Positions 31,334-35,783 of a stretch of 35,783 bases of DNA are shown here, in pieces. Both the position numbers and the translations under genes were made by a program. Numbering within the stretch: the stretch's first letter is position 1; every line of letters begins with the position of its first letter. The notes below the pieces were generated by a model. That model saw nothing but the letters and a program-made list of their open reading frames with translations, was not told the origin of the DNA and searched no databases. The DNA is from Candidatus Zhuqueibacterota bacterium (GTDB lineage Bacteria; Zhuqueibacterota; Zhuqueibacteria; Zhuqueibacterales; Zhuqueibacteraceae): assembly GCA_022616415.1 (NCBI GenBank), contig JAKEEU010000245.1, forward strand, positions 1-35,783. Direction: 5' to 3'.

Positions 31334-32851
31334 ATGTTTAGTCTTTCCCGTCGCTTTTTGCCCTTTGCTTTTTGCAGTTTGCTTTTTCTCTCCGCTTGTG
31401 TGACCTCAAAAAAGGTGTTGGCGCCGCCGCGTGGCGCGCAATCTCTCACTGAGCTGCGCCAGCGGCTCGACCGTATTCTTGCTGACGCGTCGCTCGCTCA
31501 CGCCTGGGCCGGCGTGAAGATTGTCTCGCTGCGCACCGGCGAGACGCTGTACGAACACAATGCCGACCTTTTGGCGCATCCGGCGTCCAATCAAAAATTG
31601 CTCACTTCGGCGGCGGCGCTGTCTTTGCTCGGTCCGGCTTTTGTTTTTCGCACCGCCGTGGTCATCGACTCGGCGGCGCGAGCGGACAGTGTTTTGGATG
31701 GCAATTTGTATTTGATCGGCCGCGGCAATCCGGATTTGACGGGCAATGATTTGTTTGGGCTGGCGCAAAACCTGGCGCAGACGGGCATTCGCGAAATTCG
31801 CGGCAATATTATTTGCGACGATTTTTATCTCGACGACGTGCGCTGGGGCAGCGGTTGGATGTGGGACGACGATCCGGCAGAATATGCGCCGCGGCTTTCG
31901 GCGCTGACGGTGAATAAAAATACGGTCGCAGTTCGCGTGACACCGGCAGATATTGCCGGCAAGCCGGGCCGCGTGCAAATCGACCCGCCGACCGATCACG
32001 TGACGCTCATCAACACCAGCGTGACGGTGAAACGCCGCTCGCAAATCGATTCGCTCGGGTTGCCGTCCCTCACCATTAACCGCAAGTGGCAACAGCACGA
32101 GAACACTATTGTGGTGGATGGCGCCATCGCCCAAGATGGCTCGCCTCGGGAAGAAACGCTGAATGTGTTGGAGCCGGAGATTTATTGCGGCCGGCTCTTG
32201 CGCGCAGCGCTGCAAACCATGGGCATTGTCGTTCACGGCGGCGTGGAACGTGGCTTATCTCCGGCAAAAATGAAAATCCTGGCCGAGCACCGCGCGCCGC
32301 TTCTGCCGATTTTAGTGAATCTCAATAAACCTTCCGACAATTTGAGCGCCGAGCTGTTATTGAAAACCATCGGCGCCGAGAAATTCGGCCGGCCCGGCAC
32401 CGCCACAAAAGGCATCCGCGCCATGCGACAGTTTCTCGGCAGCGCTGGCATCGATACCAATGCGGTGCATAGCGCCGATGGTTCCGGCGCGTCGCATTAT
32501 AATTTGATTACCCCATCGAACCTGGTGAGCTTGCTGGCAGCGATGTGGAAAAATTTTGCCGTTCGCAATGAGTTTGCGGCAACACTGCCGATCGCGGGCG
32601 TGGATGGAACCTTGCGCGGCCGCATGAAAGGCACGCCGGCAGAAGGCGTGCTGCACGCCAAAACCGGCACGATCAGCGCGGTCAGCACGCTTTCCGGATA
32701 CACCACCACCGCCGACGGCGAAGAGCTGGCTTTTTCGCTCATGATGCAGCATTTTCTCGGCGGCAGCCGCGCCATTCGCTCGATTCAGGATCGCCTCGCT
32801 GCGGAGATCACGGCGTTTCGGCGGGGAGTTGGAACGGCTGCTTCGCAGTGA
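31334..32851 (+). CDS. DacB-like D-alanyl-D-alanine carboxypeptidase/endopeptidase (PBP4 type), lipoprotein, 505 aa
   Basis: Trims or cleaves peptidoglycan peptides in the periplasm. A lipobox is visible (LFLSAC, Cys22), so this form is a lipoprotein. The penicillin-binding active site is SNQK (Ser85-Lys88), then SGASHYN as the SxN motif (about residues 378-384), and KTG at 443-445. The large segment between SxxK and SxN is the extra PBP4 (peptidase S13) domain region. ATG 31334 follows AGGAGG with a longish 12-base spacing; an upstream TTG at 31301 would lengthen the signal peptide and lacks better support. It is flanked on both sides by copies B and C of the hairpin repeat. Confidence 0.92.
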   Translation: MFSLSRRFLPFAFCSLLFLSACVTSKKVLAPPRGAQSLTELRQRLDRILADASLAHAWAGVKIVSLRTGETLYEHNADLLAHPASNQKLLTSAAALSLLGPAFVFRTAVVIDSAARADSVLDGNLYLIGRGNPDLTGNDLFGLAQNLAQTGIREIRGNIICDDFYLDDVRWGSGWMWDDDPAEYAPRLSALTVNKNTVAVRVTPADIAGKPGRVQIDPPTDHVTLINTSVTVKRRSQIDSLGLPSLTINRKWQQHENTIVVDGAIAQDGSPREETLNVLEPEIYCGRLLRAALQTMGIVVHGGVERGLSPAKMKILAEHRAPLLPILVNLNKPSDNLSAELLLKTIGAEKFGRPGTATKGIRAMRQFLGSAGIDTNAVHSADGSGASHYNLITPSNLVSLLAAMWKNFAVRNEFAATLPIAGVDGTLRGRMKGTPAEGVLHAKTGTISAVSTLSGYTTTADGEELAFSLMMQHFLGGSRAIRSIQDRLAAEITAFRRGVGTAASQ

Positions 32852-32877
32852 CACAGTAAATTTTTTCTGAAATGCAT

Positions 32878-32943
32878 CCTCCAGCGGATGAATTAAGCCC
32901 AACTGATAAAAACATCCGCTGGGCTTAATTTATCCGTTGGGGG
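32878..32943. repeat. Long hairpin repeat, copy C of the ATCCGTTGG family
   Basis: Arms of 30 bases (32878-32907 and 32914-32943) pair at 25 positions around a 6-base loop (AAAAAC). The core reads ATTAAGCCCAACTGAT / ATCCGCTGGGCTTAAT and the end TATCCGTTGGGG. It starts 26 bases after the dacB-like stop. It is the tightest and best-formed copy in the window. Confidence 0.85.
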
Positions 32944-33073
32944 AAGCTTTTGGATTTCAGGCCTCTGGGAACTTGTGTGGGTTGGCTTGTAAAGTTTTTA
33001 GCAAGAAGACGACTAAGCAGGAAGAAAATCGGTTCGGCAAGAGTTGATAATAATGTACACGATGCCGCGCCGC

Positions 33074-33249
33074 CACTAGTGCATTGTTACCATGATTTTT
33101 GTGGCCCCGGCTCCTTGTCCCGCCCCGTCTCCAAAGGTTTGTATGGAAGCGGGACGGGGTGGGCCGCTGTCGAAGTCAATAAATTCGCGGTTGTAACAAT
33201 GCCCCACAAGGGGGCAGGACTACGAAATTAAAGTAACAGTGCACTAGTG
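33074..33249. mobile_element. 176-base MITE-like element with nested inverted repeats
   Basis: Terminal repeats CACTAGTGCATTGTTAC (33074-33090) and GTAACAGTGCACTAGTG (33233-33249) match at 16 of 17 positions. Inside are a second GTAACAATGC (33193-33202) complementary to the left end, and a G+C-rich hairpin (CCCGCCCCGTC with GACGGGGTGGG). It encodes nothing convincing. No clear target duplication is visible. It fills the middle of the 520-base gap 32852-33371. Confidence 0.65.
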
Positions 33250-33256
33250 AAAACTT

Positions 33257-33318
33257 GCCCCAATGCTGAGTTAAGACCGAAAGGTTTTTATCCGTTGGTC
33301 TTAATTCATCCGTTGGAG
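33257..33318. repeat. Hairpin repeat, degenerate copy D of the ATCCGTTGG family
   Basis: The right arm (TATCCGTTGGTCTTAATT, then CATCCGTTGG) is a clean family member, while the left arm (CCCCAATGCTGAGTTAAG...) is partly degenerate. It lies 54 bases before the thioredoxin-like start at 33372. Confidence 0.7.
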
Positions 33319-33371
33319 TCCTTTTGCTTTTCCGCAAAGTACCAGACCAATCTGCTAAACCTGGATCGAGA

Positions 33372-33929
33372 ATGAAAAGTTTTCTTCTTGTTTTCTTAGC
33401 CGCCGCCTTGCTGACAATTTGGAATTATTACACAAACGCCAATGTCTCAGCTAAAGACTCTCGTCCCGCACCCGAATTTCCCAGCCAGGAGGCCGGCCGC
33501 TGGATCAACTCCAAGCCGTTGAAGATGACGGGCAATGACGAGACCGGCCTACGCGGTAAAGTGGTGCTGCTGAATGTGTGGACGTTTATGTGATGGAACT
33601 GCGCCAATAGTTATCCCTGGGTCAGGGATGTGCAAAAGAAATTCAAAGACAAAAATTTTGTGATCGTCGGCATCCACTCGCCGGAGTTCGACCGCGAGCG
33701 CGACGCCAAAGCCGTGCAAGCTGCCGCCGACAAGAACAAGCTGACGTATCCGCATTACATCGACAACGACTTTGCCTACTGGCGCGCGTTGAATAACCGC
33801 TACTGGCCGGCGTTTTATTTGATCGACAAGAAGGGACAAATCCGCGCGGTGGAAGTCGGGGAGATGCACAGTGGCACGACACGGGCGAAGAGGGTTGAAA
33901 CGCAAATTGACGCGCTACTGGCTGAGTAA
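33372..33929 (+). CDS. Thioredoxin-like (redoxin/TlpA-type) protein with in-frame TGA, candidate selenoprotein, 185 aa
   Basis: A membrane-anchored or secreted thiol-disulfide protein: MKSFLLVFLAAALLTIW is the N-terminal hydrophobic segment, then GLRGKVVLLNVWTFM, the TGA at 33591-33593 (residue 74), then WNCANSYPW with Cys77. In this family the place of the TGA is the first Cys of the CxxC redox site, so decoding as selenocysteine gives a U-W-N-C active site. After it the frame continues without another stop for 111 residues with good family features: KDKNFVIVGIHSPEFDRERD, IDNDFAYWRALNNRYWPAFY, LIDKKGQIRAVEVGEMHSG. A hairpin suited to a bacterial SECIS follows the TGA. If not recoded, this would be a broken gene. 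A truncated duplicate of its 3' end is at 34593. Ordinary gene callers will split it into two pieces. Confidence 0.75.
33591..33634 (+). promoter_or_regulatory. Candidate bacterial SECIS element
   Basis: Starting with the TGA, ATCCCT (33613-33618) pairs perfectly with AGGGAT (33624-33629) around the 5-base loop GGGTC. The loop starts 25 nt after the TGA, and a lower TGC/GCA pairing (33600-33602 with 33632-33634) can extend the stem. Bacterial SECIS elements have a short stem with G (often GU) in the apical loop about 16-37 nt after the UGA, and the E. coli fdhF loop contains GGUC, so position and loop both fit. Confidence 0.6.
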
Positions 33930-33936
33930 ATAATGG

Positions 33937-34025
33937 TTCGTAGTAGTGCCTTCAGGCACCGAATTTGTGGAAACAGTGAATTCACAGGTCTTCGCTTTAC
34001 GGCCTTAGCCTCAAGACGCTACGAC
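33937..34025. repeat. CGTAG-bounded imperfect inverted repeat
   Basis: TTCGTAGTAGTGCCTTCAGG begins the element, with its own hairpin GTGCC-TTCA-GGCAC (33946-33959), and GCCTCAAGACGCTACGAC (34008-34025) is roughly its inverted partner. It starts 7 bases after the selenoprotein candidate's stop and may act as a transcript-end structure. Confidence 0.5.
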
Positions 34026-34115
34026 AAAAATCATGAAGGGTTGGATTGTGTTGGTTGCTGAGGGGGCGCCTGTTTGTCCAGATAATCCAAAATATATTTC
34101 TGGAAGTCACGGAAG

Positions 34116-34547
34116 TCATCTAATTTTTTCAGATTGCAAGCGTTCTCGCAGCGCGCGAATATAAAACTGCTGGGCGTGACAGAAATCCTCGTAATCGCGG
34201 TAGGCGCGAATGTGAAAAAGGATACGCTCCTCATCGTTAACGGAAAAGAGGACGGCGCCATTTTTGACGACTTCGTAGCGCAGCAGCGGGGAGGCGAGAT
34301 TCAAAATGCTGATATCGATTTTCCGGCGCAGCAGTCTGGCTAATTTGACTTCCAGGAGCGCGCTGAGGCGGAAGAAATCATCCGGCGTATGCCCAGGCTT
34401 GAATCTCACGGCGATATCGATGTCGCTCAATGGCCTGAAGCGGCCGGAATTTGCCGAGCCGAACAGATAGGCCAAATCAACGCCAAAACGCTCAAATAGC
34501 GCTGGGCCGGCTTCGGCAAGAAGTTTTTTGATGTCTTCGCTTTCCAT
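34116..34547 (-). CDS. MNT-type nucleotidyltransferase domain protein, 143 aa
   Basis: A minimal nucleotidyltransferase of the MntA/antitoxin type. The signature is GSANSGRFRPLSDIDIAV (Gly30-Ser31, Asp42, Asp44), with a third acidic residue at RKIDISIL. MntA proteins neutralise HEPN (HepT) RNase toxins by adding AMP; no HEPN partner lies within the window, so it is either solitary or paired elsewhere. The C-terminus (RAYRDYEDFCHAQQFYIRAL) is the helical tail of such proteins. ATG 34547 follows GTAGGAAG. After the stop, the next frame would continue with a plausible 30-residue tail (KKLDDFRDFQKYILDYLDK), so a late frameshift is possible. It lies, in opposite orientation, between the thioredoxin-like gene and its truncated copy. 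Confidence 0.87.
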   Translation of the reverse strand: MESEDIKKLLAEAGPALFERFGVDLAYLFGSANSGRFRPLSDIDIAVRFKPGHTPDDFFRLSALLEVKLARLLRRKIDISILNLASPLLRYEVVKNGAVLFSVNDEERILFHIRAYRDYEDFCHAQQFYIRALRERLQSEKIR

Positions 34548-34592
34548 ATCTTCCTACACAAATGTAATAAATATTTTACCAAAATCAAGGCA

Positions 34593-34769
34593 AACATCGA
34601 CAACGGTTTTACCTACTGGCGCGCGCTGAATAACCAATATTGGCCGGCGTTTTATTTGATCGACAAGAAGGGGCAAATCCGCACGGTGGAAGTCGGGGAG
34701 ATGCACAGCGGCACGGCGCGGGCGAAGAGGGTTGAAGAGCTGATTCAAGCGCTATTGGCGGAAGAGTGA
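34593..34769 (+). pseudogene. Truncated duplicate of the thioredoxin-like gene (3' end)
   Basis: The 58 codons from NIDNGFTYWRALNNQYWPAF to ALLAEE closely follow residues ~129-185 of the intact gene at 33372 (IDNDFAYWRALNNRYWPAFY ... ALLAE) with mostly synonymous or mild changes. There is no start, and the part with the redox site is missing. Upstream it runs directly into the MNT gene's leader. It is a partial gene duplication left around the MNT insertion. Confidence 0.85.
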
Positions 34770-34784
34770 GCGGCTCAGCCGCAG

Positions 34785-35087
34785 TTATTTTTTTAGTTTG
34801 GCAAGGTACAAGTCCTTGTAATACGCGGCTTGTTTCCTCAGTTGTTCCACCTGTTCTGAAAGAAACTTTTTGTATTGCTCAAAAAAGCTTTCATCCCTTT
34901 CTCTTTGCTCTTGCAGTTGGAAGGTTAAATTTGTATTTATAAATTCGAGGCTTTTGATACGATTTTGAAGCGAATTGACGTATAACCGCCCTCCGATTGT
35001 TCCAGCAATGATAATAGCCAAAAGTATCGCTATCCAGTGTTCTTTTGTTAACGACAGTAATTCGAGCAGCTTTTCAATGAATGACAT
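34785..35087 (-). CDS. Membrane-anchored coiled-coil protein, 100 aa
   Basis: ATG 35087 (MSFIEKLLELLSLTKEHW) follows GGAG at nine bases; a GTG three codons upstream is less likely. Residues ~18-36 (WIAILLAIIIAGTIGG) form one membrane helix, and the rest (NRIKSLEFINTNLTFQLQEQ onward) is a long charged coiled-coil helix. I do not recognise a family. It is the second gene of a two-gene operon, 18 bases after the 50-residue membrane protein. A structural or scaffold role at the membrane is all that can be inferred. Confidence 0.7.
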   Translation of the reverse strand: MSFIEKLLELLSLTKEHWIAILLAIIIAGTIGGRLYVNSLQNRIKSLEFINTNLTFQLQEQRERDESFFEQYKKFLSEQVEQLRKQAAYYKDLYLAKLKK

Positions 35088-35105
35088 GGGTATCACTCCG
35101 TTTCA

Positions 35106-35258
35106 TCATTTGGCCTTTGTCTGAGTGGGTCGGCGCCTTTTGATCAGGTTGATTTTAATGAATCGAAAAATCTTGATATGAATTTCTTCATAACGGCCAA
35201 TAGTCGCGATGCCAATGATTATCACGACAAAGAAGAAACAGGCAAAGAGTGAATCCAT
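35106..35258 (-). CDS. Small membrane protein, 50 aa
   Basis: ATG 35258 follows GGAG at eight bases, a good ribosome site. The sequence MDSLFACFFFVVIIIGIATI is one membrane helix, followed by a basic tail (KINLIKRRRPTQTKAK) expected on the cytosolic side. It is too short for most gene finders. It is preceded by a hairpin with a T-rich tail at 35272-35313 and a possible promoter at 35343-35371, and is followed by the coiled-coil protein gene after 18 bases. Confidence 0.6.
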   Translation of the reverse strand: MDSLFACFFFVVIIIGIATIGRYEEIHIKIFRFIKINLIKRRRPTQTKAK

Positions 35259-35271
35259 TTATTGCATCTCC

Positions 35272-35313
35272 AAAAATAAAAAAGGGTCAAGACCGTGGCC
35301 GGCCTGACCCTTT
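35272..35313 (-). terminator. Hairpin with T-rich tail in the leader of the small membrane-protein operon
   Basis: On the minus strand AAAGGGTCA (35313-35305) pairs with TGACCCTTT (35289-35281), followed by TTTATTTTT. It has the shape of a rho-independent terminator yet lies between the likely promoter (35343-35371) and the start at 35258. It is either an attenuator of the operon or the end of an upstream transcript. Confidence 0.65.
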
Positions 35314-35342
35314 GTGAAGTACAAGAAAATTTCCTAATCTAA

Positions 35343-35371
35343 ATTATTATCAAGATAATCAGTTTTTGCAA
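35343..35371 (-). promoter_or_regulatory. Possible promoter with overlapping palindrome
   Basis: TTGCAA (35371-35366), 17 bases, AATAAT (35348-35343) on the minus strand. A palindrome, ATTATC-AA-GATAAT (35346-35359, plus strand), overlaps the -10 and could be an operator. It would drive the two-gene operon through the terminator-like hairpin. Confidence 0.4.
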
Positions 35372-35783
35372 CATTTCTGCTCACTCTTTGGCTTGATTTA
35401 CTCTCCTGTGGGGGTTTTTATTTACACTCATCCCTAAGCGCCGCACATAGACGTTAAAGTTTTATAAACTTGAGTTGAATTTACCACCCTACACCCCGTT
35501 TTCGCAATCTAATTTTCCCTCCCCCACACCCTATCAAAATTCAATCTTGAGCCTACCTTGACACTACCAATTCTGCTATCCCTGCCGCTTTGAGATCGGA
35601 CAGCCACTCCATTAATTTTTGAACTGTCAATTTATGTTGAAATTCCATTGAAAAAAGTATTGCTTTTCAAGAAAAATATAGTTAGTGTCTGTCCGGAAAT
35701 ACCGGTTTTTGAAAATAAGTTGAGATGGATTAAGTGGTAACATAGACATTGATAGACACTCTTTTGACAGTTGCGAGCCGAAG
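35372..35783. other. A+T-rich stretch without a clear gene
   Basis: No coding frame of any length is convincing. A 31-codon minus-strand frame (35648-35553, MEFQHKLTVQKLMEWLSDL...) reads like a protein start but ends early and has no ribosome site, so it may be a gene fragment. GTGTCTGTCCGG near 35684-35695 is a word seen at ends of some insertion sequences, but no transposase is in the window. Polypyrimidine runs (TTTTCCCTCCCCC) lie around 35510-35525. Confidence 0.35.

Noticed and set aside
33591..33593. TGA in the thioredoxin-like gene as a simple sequencing error or nonsense mutation
   Set aside because: Possible, but the position is exactly the redox cysteine, the frame is intact afterwards and a SECIS-like hairpin follows. 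I keep the selenoprotein reading as the better explanation and list what would overturn it.
34031..34261. 76-codon minus-strand frame downstream of the MNT gene
   Set aside because: Its first half is antisense-like noise overlapping the MNT gene. Only the last ~30 codons look protein-like, so I mention it as a possible frameshifted tail, not a gene.
1..35783. CRISPR array, tRNA or rRNA genes
   Set aside because: No regularly spaced direct repeats and no cloverleaf or rRNA-like stretch were seen; the repeats found are inverted and dispersed.
35670..35783. Insertion-sequence end at the right edge (GTGTCTGTCCGG)
   Set aside because: Only one end-like word is seen, with no inverted partner and no transposase in the window.

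Overview
The window looks like chromosomal DNA of an uncultured, G+C-moderate Gram-negative bacterium of the FCB superphylum, with candidate phylum KSB1 or Calditrichota-like as my best guess. The pointers are a secreted beta-propeller protein ending in a C-terminal sorting domain (QNYPNPF motif), a class II (B12-dependent) ribonucleotide reductase, an EutE/PduP-like aldehyde dehydrogenase with PduL, and many short palindromic repeats between genes. Placement is inferred from gene content only; there is no rRNA gene, tRNA gene or CRISPR array in the window.

Layout. 1-5.1 kb, minus strand: a partial two-helix membrane protein, a TPR protein, nrdJ and a DoxX-family membrane protein. 5.3-6.1 kb: a short-chain dehydrogenase behind a near-consensus promoter. 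6.2-11.5 kb: a plus-strand run of DeoD-type purine nucleoside phosphorylase, B12-type radical SAM enzyme, methyltransferase, amidohydrolase and radical SAM/SPASM enzyme. 11.6-21.0 kb: a surface-glycan-type locus with an SGNH hydrolase, three glycosyltransferases, a PglK-like ABC flippase (opposite strand), a truncated and an intact GT39-type membrane glycosyltransferase, and a methyltransferase. 21.2-26.3 kb: a STAND (NB-ARC) ATPase with a helical-repeat C-terminus and a large secreted propeller protein. 26.4-32.9 kb: AlkA-like glycosylase, a small protein, CoA-acylating aldehyde dehydrogenase, PduL, a Nudix-like protein and a DacB-like lipoprotein. 33.0-35.8 kb: a repeat-rich zone with a thioredoxin-fold gene carrying an in-frame TGA, its truncated duplicate, an MNT nucleotidyltransferase and a two-gene small membrane-protein operon.

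The most notable item is the thioredoxin-like gene at 33372-33929. A TGA replaces the first cysteine of its CxxC motif (U-W-N-C), the frame continues with a well-conserved domain, and a compact hairpin with a GGGTC apical loop lies 19-36 nt after the TGA. This is what a bacterial selenoprotein with its SECIS looks like. A second theme is the dense population of palindromic elements. At least four belong to one roughly 65-nt hairpin family, two are MITE-like with terminal inverted repeats, and others have entered or abut genes: one is translated in frame within nrdJ, one appears to have removed the start of the STAND ATPase, and one adds spurious residues upstream of the Nudix gene.

Working together: the phosphorylase, two radical SAM enzymes, methyltransferase and amidohydrolase may couple SAM-dependent chemistry on a glycan or lipid precursor to removal of SAM by-products. 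The aldehyde dehydrogenase and PduL together convert an aldehyde to acyl-phosphate through acyl-CoA, probably as microcompartment cargo.
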